Shown: positions 50,901 through 59,301, numbered from the stretch's first letter. The stretch is 64,000 nucleotides of DNA from DASRHY01 sp035650275 (GCA_035650275.1 DASRHY010000227.1:41907-105906), one strand, 5' to 3'. The notes: generated by a model not told the origin, from the letters alone. Made by a program: numbers and translations.

Positions 50901-50963
50901 GCAGACCGGACCGACGCCCACCGGGCCCGCCAGCTCCTGGATGACCAAGACCAGGGCCGATAG
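47919..50963 (+). CDS. AfsR/SARP-type regulator with NB-ARC and TPR domains (1014 aa)
   Basis: An OmpR-like winged helix (about 1-90, LGPVEVRRDGELLPVPSGKTTEVLIRLAL) and a BTAD domain (about 95-240) form the SARP N-half. An NB-ARC ATPase follows with Walker A GPAGVGKTR (about 288-296), hhGRExE-type VFLDNCEHV and LAAARVRSL, and a TPR-rich C-terminal half (about 620-1014). Such proteins switch on nearby metabolic clusters when ATP and ligand signals coincide. Its likely target is the divergent four-gene operon. Confidence 0.9.
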   Translation: MLTVAVLGPVEVRRDGELLPVPSGKTTEVLIRLALEAGRAVSAERIIEDLWSDAVGTGRNTLQSKVSQLRRALGDPNLVTGREGGYTLHVGSDQVDALAVLALAARVTSARHSGDQAAAAKEAATALEFFRGDVLSGAGDGAWLQPHRARLEEARLGLVEDRLAARVALGSGGDVIGELEAVVELYPLREGLWASLITALYRAGRQADALAAYARVRALLAEQLGVDPGPILRSLEAQILRQSPALADDQEPSLGRPGNLPGLTSPLVGREDELATLSGLVREHRLVTMVGPAGVGKTRTAIELARCIETPGGVWLVRLDGVDSSAPIPRVVAETLHVTGGEAMLADRFAGAETVLFLDNCEHVAEQVAQLVTHLLDRAPQLRVLATSQQPLGLDGEIVHELRPLPLSDSTTLFASRAAAHRQFELKDDNAATVEEVCRALDGLPLAIELAAARVRSLSVREIARRLDDRFGLLRDPTSRAPERRRALAAAIGWSYDLLFPDDQRGLWALACFAGGAPLPAAVHLLEALGVPAESAADVVDRLVDRSLVSVDEDDHGAVRYRLLDSVRAFSRDRLGEAGLDDLAFAAHAAWFAQVADRTAELVRGPAQPDCLAVARQERANIDAALAWCAEHDPLLGTRIAIGFGWTWAVLGDGAVGAARVRDAIAAAGALTPPRTQAEALLLAGWLEASAGDVTLAQSDLDTAMQLAERLDDPQLLAAARRHLAFLRIQQGRPHDVLAETDASLETSRRLDLSWETAASLVLAAYGSIMLGDTAAASRSAEEALELLDSIGDSWGVVHAHGMLGAIAQAEHRFDDAATALARAAVESERLGFFGQAALHLTRLGRVEQQRGNPEGAIETLDQATAAARRSGDLRIAATAHVTLARIHRQIGNEVAARTLLEETSRWYRTAGGDRALLTEVLLASVLAAADPGAATRLGDLQNEAGRTGDLEAELMAVDALARLAAEHGESLEAQRLLERGDRLHAQITHAVDDADRTDAHRARQLLDDQDQGR

Positions 50964-51016
50964 GGCTGGCGCGCTGCGCACGTACTGCGCATAGGCCTCC
51001 TTCGGGCATGCGAAAG

Positions 51017-51046
51017 AGGCCCTCCCGCCGGATGGCGAGAGGGCCT
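51017..51046 (+). terminator. Terminator after the AfsR-like gene
   Basis: AGGCCCTC-C-CGCC and GGCG-A-GAGGGCCT form a 12-bp stem with a GGAT loop and one mismatch, about 55 bp after the stop. Confidence 0.75.
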
Positions 51047-51181
51047 TCGATCGTTGCTCTGACCTGGGCTTTCCTACTTACCTGCTGAGCTGTGGGGCTC
51101 GTGCTGCACCGGCTGCTGCCCTATCGGCTGCCGTCGTCGCCACGGGTCGCGGGAACACCCCCAGGCCGGCTCGTCAAGTGA

Positions 51182-51217
51182 GGATGCGGCTCACCGCGTA
51201 GGCGGTGAGCCGCATCC
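51182..51217. terminator. Strong 16-bp hairpin
   Basis: GGATGCGGCTCACCGC and its exact complement enclose a GTAG loop, 30 bp beyond the stop of the minus-strand DUF4386 gene. It probably ends transcription of that operon. Confidence 0.75.
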
Positions 51218-51247
51218 ATGTCCCTTGTGGGGAGGGTGTCGGGTCCG

Positions 51248-51964
51248 TCAGTCGACCTGGGTGAGGCCGGCAGTGATCGGGGAGGGCTTGAACCCCTTGA
51301 CCAGCATCCAAGTGCCCACCGAGAGCTCCCACGCGGCGATCGGCAGCGTGGCGAGCATGCTGATCCCGGAAGTCTGCTCGTTGTGGCCGAACAGGGTCGC
51401 GGTGTTCGCGGCGAACAGCAGCGGCGCGCCGACCAGACCCATGATCGGGATGATCCGCGGGACCAGACCGGACTTGTACATCAGGGTGCCCAGCAGCACG
51501 GCGTTACAGCAGGCCATGAACCCGGGACCGAACAGGAAGGTCCAGTCGCGGACTGCGACCAGGGCCTGGCTGATGGCGGGGTCGGCACCGGCGACGTCCT
51601 GGCGCATGGTGACGACTGCCAGCAGGCTCACGACGCCGGTCATGATGATGGCAGCCTCGGTCATCCGGGACATGACCAGGCCGAGCGCCATGGCCTGGTT
51701 CTGCCGCTTCACGATCGGGTACAGCGCGACGGCGGAGCCGACGCCGGCGAGCGCGTTGACGAAGTCGAGGAACCCGGCGGCGAGGAGGCCGTTGTCGTGT
51801 CCGCCGGCCACGGTCAGGTCGGGATTCACGGCCGACTGGATCATGAGCAGGGCGGGGATGGATGCTGCGAAGGTGAGCAGGTAGAAGGCGCCGGCGGCGC
51901 GGGCGTGGTTGCGGGTCGGGTCGGCGGCAACGCGCGTTGGCGTGGGCCGGGTGGTGGTGGTCAT
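51248..51964 (-). CDS. DUF4386-family membrane protein (238 aa)
   Basis: Six helices with the family pattern: AAGAFYLLTFAASIPALLM, NALAGVGSAVALYPIVKRQNQ, MALGLVMSRMTEAAIIMTGVVSLLAVV and IIPIMGLVGAPLLF. The function is unknown. Many members sit beside regulators. ATG 51964 overlaps the stop of the upstream small gene (ATGA). The pair is transcribed away from the LAL regulator. It is a distant paralogue of 45266-45964. Confidence 0.8.
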   Translation of the reverse strand: MTTTTRPTPTRVAADPTRNHARAAGAFYLLTFAASIPALLMIQSAVNPDLTVAGGHDNGLLAAGFLDFVNALAGVGSAVALYPIVKRQNQAMALGLVMSRMTEAAIIMTGVVSLLAVVTMRQDVAGADPAISQALVAVRDWTFLFGPGFMACCNAVLLGTLMYKSGLVPRIIPIMGLVGAPLLFAANTATLFGHNEQTSGISMLATLPIAAWELSVGTWMLVKGFKPSPITAGLTQVD

Positions 51965-52251
51965 GACGGGTCTCCTGAGTTGGTGTGGTCGGGTTCTGCG
52001 GGGTGGGGTGCCGGGTCGGGTTCCACCGGGGTGACCGAGATGAGGGGGAGGCCGAGGTCGCGGAGCCGTTGCAGCTGCCCATGGAGGGCGGCCTGGTCCA
52101 CAACCGGGCCTCGGAGGGTGGTGGTGCCGTCGTCTCCGGCGGTGAGGACGAGTCCGTCGAACCACGCCGACCACCGGGGTTCGAGGCAACCGGCGAGGCG
52201 GATCTCGTACCAGCTGCCCTCGTGCGGCTGACCGGTGGTGGGCGTGTTCAC
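51961..52251 (-). CDS. Small conserved actinobacterial protein (96 aa)
   Basis: WYEIRLAGCLEPRWSAWFDGLVLTAGDDGTTTLRGPVVDQAALHGQLQRLRDLGLPLISVTPV is a compact alpha/beta protein I have seen as a hypothetical in many actinomycetes, often next to regulators. The C-terminal 25 residues are acidic and disordered. It starts at ATG 52251 and forms a two-gene operon with the DUF4386 gene. Confidence 0.7.
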   Translation of the reverse strand: MNTPTTGQPHEGSWYEIRLAGCLEPRWSAWFDGLVLTAGDDGTTTLRGPVVDQAALHGQLQRLRDLGLPLISVTPVEPDPAPHPAEPDHTNSGDPS

Positions 52252-52330
52252 GGGGTGCTCCTCGTGTCGGACTTCACGGGTTTCCGCTGGGGCGGGGCCC
52301 GTCTTGATATCCGAAAGCTAGAAGCCGAAG

Positions 52331-52372
52331 TGGTGAAGTCGGATCACATCTTGTGGTGAAGTGGATGGTGAA
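52331..52372. repeat. Three direct TGGTGAA repeats
   Basis: TGGTGAA occurs at 52331, 52354 and 52366 (spacings 23 and 12 bp) in the promoter region of the small-gene operon. Direct repeats are the usual target shape for LAL/MalT-type activators, one of which is encoded next door. Confidence 0.4.
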
Positions 52373-52380
52373 CTTCGCGC

Positions 52381-52423
52381 CCGGTCACTCGGGGCCGCCG
52401 GTCACTCGGAGCCGTCAGTGACC
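52381..52423 (-). terminator. Tandem 17-bp repeat and hairpin after the LAL gene
   Basis: CCGGTCACTCGG-G/A-GCCG is repeated back to back at 52381-52397 and 52398-52414. GGTCACT (52400-52406) pairs with AGTGACC (52417-52423) to make a short hairpin 6 nt beyond the stop of the regulator. Confidence 0.5.
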
Positions 52424-52428
52424 GTGGG

Positions 52429-55215
52429 TCAGCGGGGGCTGGTGCGGGAGAGCAGGTTGAGCTGGTGGGCGCGGGTGACGGCAGCCCGCCGGCTGGTGAC
52501 GCCGAGCTTGGCGTAGATGTTCTTGGTGTGGGTTCGCACCGTGTTCAGCGAGAGCACGAGCTCGCGGGCGATGGCGGGTCCGTCGAGCTCGCTGGCCAGC
52601 AGTCGCATCACGTCTCGCTCCCGATCGGTGAGCGGGTCGATGAGGCGGTCCTGGGCGGGTCGGCCTGACGCGGGCGGGGACGCCGCGACCCACTCCCGCG
52701 TGGGGCTGCGTGTGGCGTCGAGAATCCGGCCCAGGTAAGGCCAGTCGGGTCGGCGCTGGTCCAGGGCTGAGAGCAGCGCGGCCAACGGCTCACCGTGCAT
52801 GGCGAAGACCCGGACGTAGCCTTCGGGCTCGGCCATGGTCAGCGCACGCTCCGTCACCGCGAGCGCCTCCGCGTGTTCGCCAGCCGCCTGGTGCGCGAGC
52901 CCCTGCAGTGCCAGAACTTCGATGGCGGTGCCGGTCCTGCCGGCTCCATCGGCCGCCGCCAGGAGACGCTGCAGCAGCCCGACCGCATCGGCCAGCGACC
53001 GTGGGGACCCGTCCGCGGCGTGTTGGGCGAGCAGGACCCGGGCGAGGGTCACGTGCTCGTACTCGCGCAGGTAGGACAGGTCGTCGTCCACGCTCACGGC
53101 GTGTTGGCGCGTCCAGTCCAGCGCGGCGGGTAGGTCGCCGTGGGTGGCCAGCATCCGTGCTCGCAGGGCCGAGATGGGTCGCCAGCTCGGCTGGAAGTCG
53201 GCTACGTAGACGCGTTCGGCGTCTGCGAGGAGCGCGAGCGCGGTGTCGGGTTCGCCCTCGGCTTCTCGGAGGAGTGCCATCGCCAGTCGCCAGCGGTACG
53301 GGTTCTGCGGGAGGCCGGCCGCTTCGCCGAGCTCGTCACAGCGGCGCAGGTGTCCGTGGGCGGTGGTCAGGTCGTTGCGTTCGACCGCGAGCTGGGCCAG
53401 GCCTGTGTGCATGTCCCGGACACCCCGCATGCCCTGGTGTTCGTCGGTGGCGAGGTCGAGAGCGCGCTGGTAGGACTTTTGGGCCTGACGCAGCCTGCCG
53501 TGGGTAGTCTCGAGGTCGGCGAGGGTGACGGTGCACCCGAGTACGTCCGAGACGTATCCGAGGCGTCGTAGCCCGTCGGCGGCATCGGTGTAGCCGCGGT
53601 GGGCGGCCTCGAGGTCGCCGGTGGTCCACGACGCGAGCCCGAACAGGGCGGCGGCCGAGGCGCGCGTCAGGTCGTCATGTGTGGGCGCCATGTCGACCGC
53701 CCGGCGGGCATGGTCCAGGGTGGCGGCCGGGTCACCGCCGAGGAGTGCCAATCCGGCCCGGTACAGCTCGATCTCGCCAGGGAGCCGGGCGAGCTCTTCC
53801 TCGTCGACGACGACGAGCGAAGACATGTTTCCTGCGGTCTGGCTCGTGTCCGCGTCGTGCTGGGTGTTCAGGGTCTGCTCGATGTGGTTCAGCCGGCGTT
53901 CGACGTCCTCGAAGTCGTTGTTGGCCATCAGGGCCCCGACGAACCCCATCGCGAGGACCGGCCGCCGCTCGACCACGTCGTCGGGAAGGTCACTGATCCA
54001 CTGGCAGAGCGTCGCCTCCTGCCGGTTCCGACGCAGCCGGGGGACCGCCAGTTCGACGAGCTCGGCCGCGCGTTCGGTGTCGCCGGCGGCTACCGCGTGC
54101 CGGACCGCGGGTACCGGATCACCCGCCTGGTCGTACCAGCGGCTGGCGCGCCGGTGCAGCTCCGCGATCCCGCCGTCGGCTGCGCCATGTTCGTCGGTCA
54201 GGCGCGAACGGAGCAGGGCGCCGAAGAGGTGGTGGTAGCGATACCAGCGCCGCTGGTCGTCGAGAGGGACCAGGAACAGGTTGGCCCGGTCGAGCCGCTC
54301 GAGCATTGCCTTGCCGCCGGTCTCGCAGGTCACGGCGTCGCACAGGCGGCCGGTGAGTTGGTCCAAGATGGAGGTCTCGAGCAGGAAGCGTCGTACCGGC
54401 TCGGGCTGTCGGTCGAGGACCTCTTCGAGGAGGTAGTCGACGACGTAGCGGTCGTCGCCGGCGAATCCGGCGATGAACCCGGACGCGTCCTCGCGGCCAT
54501 GCAGAGACAGTGCGGCCAGCTGGAGGGCGGCGACCCAGCCTTCGGTGCGTTCCTCCAGCGTTCCGATGTCGCCCGCGGTGAGGTTCAGGCCGCTGGAGTC
54601 GTTGAGGTAGGTACCTGCTTCGTCGGTGGTGAACCGCAAGTCGGCGGCGCGGACCTCGGTGAGCTCGCCGCGGGCGCGTAGCCGAGCCAGCGGCAGGGCG
54701 GGGTCGGCGCGGGTGCTGATGACCAGGTGCACCTGTGGGGGCAGGTGGTCGAGGAGGAAGCTCATCCCGGGCCGAACGCCGGGCCCGTCGGCCAGGTGGT
54801 AGTCGTCGAGGACCAGGGTGACCTCGCCCGGCAGCACGCTCAGCTCGTTGAGGAGGCCGGCCAGGAGCTCCTCGGTCGGTTCCTGTCCCGCCCGGAGCAG
54901 CGGCAGGGCGCCAGCGCCGACCCCGGGGGCGGCTCGGTCGAGGGCGGCGACCACATACATCCAGAACGTGGACGCATTCTGGTCGCCCTCGTCGAGGGAG
55001 ACCCACGCGACCGTATCGGCCTCGTTGTCTGGGCCCGTCAGCCAGGTCCGCACGAGGGTGGTCTTGCCGAACCCGGCCGGCGCCGAGACCAGGACCAACC
55101 GCCCCGCGTCGTGGGACTGGCCACGGGCGAGCCGCTCGATGAGCCGTGGCCGCGCGATGACGCCCGGCCGGGACGGGGGGACGAACAGCTTGGTCTCGAC
55201 CAGCGGGACCTTCAT
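52429..55215 (-). CDS. LAL-type LuxR regulator, MalT-like (928 aa)
   Basis: ATP-binding N-half with Walker A SAPAGFGKTT (about 45-54) and Walker B-like VTLVLDDYHLAD (about 130). A winged-helix section and TPR-like helices follow (about 380-830). The C-terminal LuxR helix-turn-helix is LTDRERDVMRLLASELDGPAIARELVLSLNTVRTHTKNIYAKLGV (about 860-905). ATG 55215 follows GGAGGCGG. These STAND ATPases activate targets when a ligand and ATP bind. The neighbouring DUF4386 operon is a likely target. Confidence 0.9.
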   Translation of the reverse strand: MKVPLVETKLFVPPSRPGVIARPRLIERLARGQSHDAGRLVLVSAPAGFGKTTLVRTWLTGPDNEADTVAWVSLDEGDQNASTFWMYVVAALDRAAPGVGAGALPLLRAGQEPTEELLAGLLNELSVLPGEVTLVLDDYHLADGPGVRPGMSFLLDHLPPQVHLVISTRADPALPLARLRARGELTEVRAADLRFTTDEAGTYLNDSSGLNLTAGDIGTLEERTEGWVAALQLAALSLHGREDASGFIAGFAGDDRYVVDYLLEEVLDRQPEPVRRFLLETSILDQLTGRLCDAVTCETGGKAMLERLDRANLFLVPLDDQRRWYRYHHLFGALLRSRLTDEHGAADGGIAELHRRASRWYDQAGDPVPAVRHAVAAGDTERAAELVELAVPRLRRNRQEATLCQWISDLPDDVVERRPVLAMGFVGALMANNDFEDVERRLNHIEQTLNTQHDADTSQTAGNMSSLVVVDEEELARLPGEIELYRAGLALLGGDPAATLDHARRAVDMAPTHDDLTRASAAALFGLASWTTGDLEAAHRGYTDAADGLRRLGYVSDVLGCTVTLADLETTHGRLRQAQKSYQRALDLATDEHQGMRGVRDMHTGLAQLAVERNDLTTAHGHLRRCDELGEAAGLPQNPYRWRLAMALLREAEGEPDTALALLADAERVYVADFQPSWRPISALRARMLATHGDLPAALDWTRQHAVSVDDDLSYLREYEHVTLARVLLAQHAADGSPRSLADAVGLLQRLLAAADGAGRTGTAIEVLALQGLAHQAAGEHAEALAVTERALTMAEPEGYVRVFAMHGEPLAALLSALDQRRPDWPYLGRILDATRSPTREWVAASPPASGRPAQDRLIDPLTDRERDVMRLLASELDGPAIARELVLSLNTVRTHTKNIYAKLGVTSRRAAVTRAHQLNLLSRTSPR

Positions 55216-55253
55216 CGCCGCCTCCGGCTGCCCGTGCACGCGATCCGCACCGG

Positions 55254-55868
55254 CTATCCCTGGCCGTCGCCGTGCGGTTCGGCGCGGACGTGCACTCGCT
55301 CGCCGGGCCGGCTGAAGATGCTCAACACCTCAGCCGGGCCGTCGCCGGTGCTGCCGAACCAGTGCGGGGCCTGCGTGTCGAACTCAGCTGCCTCGCCCAC
55401 CCCGAGAACAAGATCCTGGTCGCCGAGGATGAGCCGCATCTTCCCCGCCAGGACGTACAACCACTCGAACCCGTCATGAGCACGGGGGTTCGGTGTTGTC
55501 TGGGACTTGGGGATCACGATCTTCCACGCCTGAACTCCGCCCGGGTGGGTCAGCGGCAGCACGGTGCGGCCGTTCACCCGCCGGGGCTTGAGCCGGATCC
55601 GCGGGTCACCCACCTCCGGGGCGCCGACCAGGTCGTCCAGCGGCACCCGGTACGCCTGCGCCAGCGGCAGCAGCAGCTCCAGGCTGGGTTTGCGCTGCTC
55701 GTTCTCCAGCCGGGACAGGGTGCTCTTGGAAATCCCGGTCCGCTCAGACATCTCGGTCAGTGTGAATCCCCGCTGGTCACGGACCCGACGCAGCCGCGGA
55801 GCCACCCCGTCGAGAGCTGCGTGGATCGTCGAGGGGTCCTCCGTCCGGGCGGTCGCGTCACTGCTCAC
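55254..55868 (-). CDS. XRE-cupin transcriptional regulator (204 aa)
   Basis: An N-terminal XRE helix-turn-helix (LRRVRDQRGFTLTEMSERTGISKSTLSRLENEQRKPSLELLLPLA, about 22-66) is followed by a C-terminal cupin barrel (about 110-195) with DGFEWLYVLAGKMRLILGDQDLVLGVGEAAEFDTQAPHWF. Such regulators sense a small ligand in the cupin. GTG 55868 has a weak purine-rich site. It diverges from the broken flavoprotein gene, which it may control. Confidence 0.85.
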   Translation of the reverse strand: MSSDATARTEDPSTIHAALDGVAPRLRRVRDQRGFTLTEMSERTGISKSTLSRLENEQRKPSLELLLPLAQAYRVPLDDLVGAPEVGDPRIRLKPRRVNGRTVLPLTHPGGVQAWKIVIPKSQTTPNPRAHDGFEWLYVLAGKMRLILGDQDLVLGVGEAAEFDTQAPHWFGSTGDGPAEVLSIFSRPGERVHVRAEPHGDGQG

Positions 55869-55946
55869 CCGGCCATTCCACCCCCGGCGTCCCGGAAACA
55901 GCAACAGACGTTGTCGCCGGACTAGCGCCGGGCGACCGTTGGGGAC

Positions 55947-56890
55947 ATGAACAACTACGACGTCTTGGTCGTCGGCGGCGGCGCCGCCGGACTGTCCGCC
56001 GCCCTGGTCCTCTCCCGCGCCCGCCGCAGGGTCGCCGTCGTGGACGCAGGCGAGCCGCGCAACGCGCCGGCGCACATGCACGGCTTCCTCGGCTGGGACG
56101 GCGCCCAGCGACCCTGCTCAAGCAGGGTCGGGACGAGGTCACCAGCTACGGGGGCGAGCTCCTCGCTGGCACCGTCACGGACATCCGCCCCGTCACCACC
56201 GGTGAGTCGGCTGGTCCGCGGTTCGCGGTGAGTCTCGCTGACGGTCAGGTCCTGACCACCCGCCGCGTCCTGGTCACCACCGGACTGCGCGACGAGATCC
56301 CCGACATCCCAGGTGTCGCCGAACGGTGGGGCCGCGACCTGCTCCACTGCCCGTACTGCCACGGCTACGAGGTCCGCGACCAGCCCGTCGGCGTCCTCGG
56401 CGGCACCCCCGAAGCCGTCGCCCATGCACTGCTCGTGCGGCACTGGACGGACGACGTCGTGTACTTCGACCACACCAGCGAGCTGTCCGCCGCGGAACGC
56501 GAGCGGCTCGTCGCCCGTGTCATCGGCGTCGTCGACGGCCCGGTGGCGCGGCTCGTCGTCGCCGACGACCGGCTGACCGGCGTCGAGCTCGAGTCCGGCC
56601 AGGTCGTGCCCCGCACCGCCGTGGTCGTCCGACCGGCGTTCCTCGCCAGCAGCGACCTGCTGGTTGGCCTGGGGTGCGCCACCCACGAGAACGGGTGGGT
56701 CGTCCCGGACAGCGTCGGCCAGACCAGCGTGACCGGCGTGTTCGTTGCCGGGAACGCGGTCAACCCCCGCGCCCAGGTCGTCACCGCCGCCGGCGAGGGC
56801 TCAGCGGCCGCGATCGCGATCAACAACGACCTGGTCGAGGAAGCCACCGTCCACGCCCTGACCGAGTACCGGAAAGGCCTCGCCGCCTGA
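55947..56890 (+). pseudogene. Thioredoxin-reductase-like flavoprotein, frameshifted
   Basis: The first part (55947 to about 56106) begins NNYDVLVVGGGAAGLSAALVLSRA, an FAD-binding motif, then breaks at HGFLGWDGA. In the next frame the protein resumes with TLLKQGRDEVTSYGGELLAGT and continues through HCPYCHGYEVRDQPVGVLGG (CPYC redox pair) to an intact end at 56890. Inserting one C into the CCC at 56104-56106 restores one open frame of about 315 residues. It is either a pseudogene or a sequencing error. Intact homologues are NAD(P)-dependent disulfide reductases. Confidence 0.75.
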
Positions 56891-56931
56891 CCCGCACCCC
56901 ACCCAGCAACGACCCATTCCAGGAGCGAGCC

Positions 56932-57189
56932 ATGTCCGACGTCCGAACCGCCCACCAGGCAGTGCAGCTGCCACCGCCGACCAAGCACCAGCTCGCGCTG
57001 ATGATCTGGGTCGCCGTGTTCCCGACCCTGACCGTGCTGAACCTACTTCTCGGGGACCTGCTCGCCGACGCCCCCAGCGTCCTGCGGACGTTCGTCCTGG
57101 TCACCGTCGCGGTCCCGATCGTGATCTACGGCCTGATGCCGCGTCTGCACCGGCTCCGGGCCCGGCTCCTCACCCGCCGTCCGCGCTGA
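56932..57189 (+). CDS. Small two-helix membrane protein (85 aa)
   Basis: HQLALMIWVAVFPTLTVLNLLLGDLL and FVLVTVAVPIVIYGLM are two membrane helices, followed by an Arg-rich tail. This pattern occurs in small antibiotic-operon membrane proteins of unknown role. AGGAGCGAGCC precedes ATG 56932. It is 41 bp downstream of the flavoprotein gene and probably cotranscribed with it. Confidence 0.7.
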   Translation: MSDVRTAHQAVQLPPPTKHQLALMIWVAVFPTLTVLNLLLGDLLADAPSVLRTFVLVTVAVPIVIYGLMPRLHRLRARLLTRRPR

Positions 57190-57225
57190 ACGACGACCCG
57201 TCCCTGCGGCTGACCCAGTCTCGTC

Positions 57226-57265
57226 AGGCCGCGGCCCGCGCACCCCCGAACGCGGGCCGCGGCCT
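57226..57265 (+). terminator. Strong terminator
   Basis: AGGCCGCGGCCCGCG and its exact complement make a 15-bp stem with a 10-nt loop, 37 bp past the small membrane-protein gene. Confidence 0.85.
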
Positions 57266-57384
57266 GGCGTCACCGCCGTGTCGGGCGCGGGTTCTTTGCT
57301 CCGTTTCCCGGAACCCCATAGCAACGGGTGGATGCTGGAACGGTGCCCGACCGGGGGCACGCTCCAACCGGACGGGGCCAGCGC

Positions 57385-58695
57385 ATGCGTCGCTTGCACA
57401 CGAACCACCCGGCCGCGAGTCGGCGCCGGTCTCCCGCGGACGAGTATGTCGGCATCCCTGCCGCCGACGTGGGGACCGTTCGTGTCGGACGGGGTTTCAT
57501 CGCCCTGTACATGCTGGCCTACGCTGGCACATCCCTGCTGTTCCTGGCCCCGCTGCTGGTCTCGCTGGCGCTGAAGGTCAACGATCTGGTCGGCATCGAC
57601 GCGGCTCCCGGCCAGCTCGCGCTGGTCACCAGCATCGGCTCCCTGCTCGCCATGGTCGCCAACCCGTTCTTCGGCAGGCTCAGCGACCGCACCGGCTCAG
57701 CATGGGGGATGCGCAGGCCCTGGATGATGGCTGGCCTGGCCGCAGGCAGTCTCGGCATCCTCACCGTCGCCCTCGCGCCCACCATCGCGGTCGTCCTCAT
57801 CGGGTGGTGCATCGCCCAGGTGTTCTTCAACGCCCTCCTCGCCGCGCTGGCCGCAGTCATGCCCGACCAGGTCCCCACCAGCCAACGCGGCGTCGTCTCC
57901 GGCATCCTGGCCACCTGCCTCCCCGTGGCCTCGGTGGCCGGCACCTTCCTCGTCCAACGGTTCGACCAGAACGAGCTCACCATGCTGCTCGTCCCGTGCG
58001 CGGTCGGCGGGCTCTGCGTCGTCGTGTTCGTCATCCGGCTCAACGACCGCCGACTCGACCTCGGCCACAAGCCGGCGTGGTCCACACGCGAGTTCCTCGG
58101 CACGTTCTACGTCAACCCGCGCACCAGCCCCGACTTCGCGTGGGCGTTCACCAGCCGGTTTCTGCTCATCACGGCCTATGCCTTCCTCGTCACCTACCAG
58201 GCCTACTACCTGCTCGAGCACCTCGGCAGCAGCGAGGACGACGTGCCGCAGCAGATCTACCTGGGCACCGTGTGCCAGTCGGTGGCGCTGGTGACCACGG
58301 CTCTGGTGACCGGCCGGCTCTCGGACCGCACCGGCCGCCGCAAGACGTTCGTCCTGACCGCCGCCGTCATCTACGGCCTCGCCCTGTTCTTGATCGCCTC
58401 CGCCGGGGACGTCAACGGATACCTGGTCGGCATGGCCGTCAGTGGAGTCGGGTTCGGGATGTACATGGCCGTCGACCTGGCGCTCGTGGTCGACGTGCTG
58501 CCCGACACCGACCATGCCGCCAAGGACCTCGGCGTCCTCAACGTCGCCGGCGCCCTCCCGTTCTCACTCGCCCCCGGCATCGCGCCCGCCATCCTCGCGG
58601 TCGGAGGGGGCAGCTACAGCGTGCTGTTCGTGGTGGCCGGTGCCTGCGCGCTCGGCGGCGCCGCGGCAATCCTGCCCGTCCGGGGAGTCCGCTGA
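57385..58695 (+). CDS. MFS transporter (436 aa)
   Basis: About twelve helices are visible. Loop 2-3 has FFGRLSDRTGSAWGMRRPWMM, and the second half repeats the motif as GRLSDRTGRRKTFVLTA, a clear MFS signature. It resembles sugar/glycoside-cation symporters rather than the efflux group. The substrate is unknown. ATG 57385 gives a compact leader. An earlier in-frame ATG (57328) is possible. It follows the hairpin at 57226-57265, so it has its own promoter. Confidence 0.85.
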   Translation: MRRLHTNHPAASRRRSPADEYVGIPAADVGTVRVGRGFIALYMLAYAGTSLLFLAPLLVSLALKVNDLVGIDAAPGQLALVTSIGSLLAMVANPFFGRLSDRTGSAWGMRRPWMMAGLAAGSLGILTVALAPTIAVVLIGWCIAQVFFNALLAALAAVMPDQVPTSQRGVVSGILATCLPVASVAGTFLVQRFDQNELTMLLVPCAVGGLCVVVFVIRLNDRRLDLGHKPAWSTREFLGTFYVNPRTSPDFAWAFTSRFLLITAYAFLVTYQAYYLLEHLGSSEDDVPQQIYLGTVCQSVALVTTALVTGRLSDRTGRRKTFVLTAAVIYGLALFLIASAGDVNGYLVGMAVSGVGFGMYMAVDLALVVDVLPDTDHAAKDLGVLNVAGALPFSLAPGIAPAILAVGGGSYSVLFVVAGACALGGAAAILPVRGVR

Positions 58696-58765
58696 AACGT
58701 GCCGAACCGCAGGACAGTGGGTGTGAGGGTCCCGTCGGTCTAATGCGCGGATCACGCATACTGCG

Positions 58766-59008
58766 TTGGCTAGAGTGCTGCTGCGGCTTCCGAGCGACCT
58801 GATCTCGAACAGCGTTGTTGTGGTCAACAGGCCGCTAGCGCCCGTGACCGTGAGTGGCAATCCGCAGCTGTTTAACCAGACGTTGAATGGCGTTGAGGTG
58901 CAGGCGCGGGTTGTCGTGTGGAGAGATCCAAGCGACGACGGTGCCCTGGAGGTGGCGATCAGTGAGGCCCTTGACGCTGGCGGCGGCAGGTCGGCTGGCC
59001 AGGGCTAG
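58766..59008 (+). CDS. Doubtful small ORF (up to 80 aa)
   Basis: The frame, starting at TTG 58766 or a nearby GTG, reads PSDLISNSVVVVNRPLAPVT and later VVVWRDPSDDGALEVAISEAL. It looks less random than other frames nearby and could be a small gene or a remnant, but has no ribosome-binding site. The rest of 58696-59113 has no recognised feature. Confidence 0.3.
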   Translation: MARVLLRLPSDLISNSVVVVNRPLAPVTVSGNPQLFNQTLNGVEVQARVVVWRDPSDDGALEVAISEALDAGGGRSAGQG

Positions 59009-59113
59009 CCCAACGGGCCTTAGTCACTCAGAAAGTCACTCAGACAGACCCGGCGAGGGCGAACCACTACCCAGTGGACTGCCTAAGTAGGCTCTGACCT
59101 GCGGTGATGCTGG

Positions 59114-59185
59114 TGGGCGATACTGGGTTTGAACCAGTGACCTCTTCCGTGTCAAGGAAGCGCGCTACCACTGCGCCAATCGCCC
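59114..59185 (-). tRNA. tRNA-Val (GAC)
   Basis: The acceptor stem GGGCGAT pairs with ATCGCCC, the D-arm is GGCGCAGTGGTAGCGC, the anticodon loop TTGACAC gives GAC, and the T-arm is CTGGTTCAAACCCAG. No CCA is encoded. It is the third gene of a minus-strand Gly-Cys-Val cluster. Confidence 0.95.
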
Positions 59186-59200
59186 GGGTGTGGAGCTTCG

Positions 59201-59271
59201 AGGTGGAGACGGGATTTGAACCCGTGTAGACGGCTTTGCAGGCCGTTGCCTCGCCTCTCGGCCACTCCACC
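59201..59271 (-). tRNA. tRNA-Cys (GCA)
   Basis: The acceptor stem GGTGGAG/CTCCACC, anticodon loop CTGCAAA (GCA) and T-arm CGGGTTCAAATCCCG are all standard. Confidence 0.95.
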
Positions 59272-59301
59272 AAAGAGATTCAGGCCTGCTGACCCTCTCC
59301 G

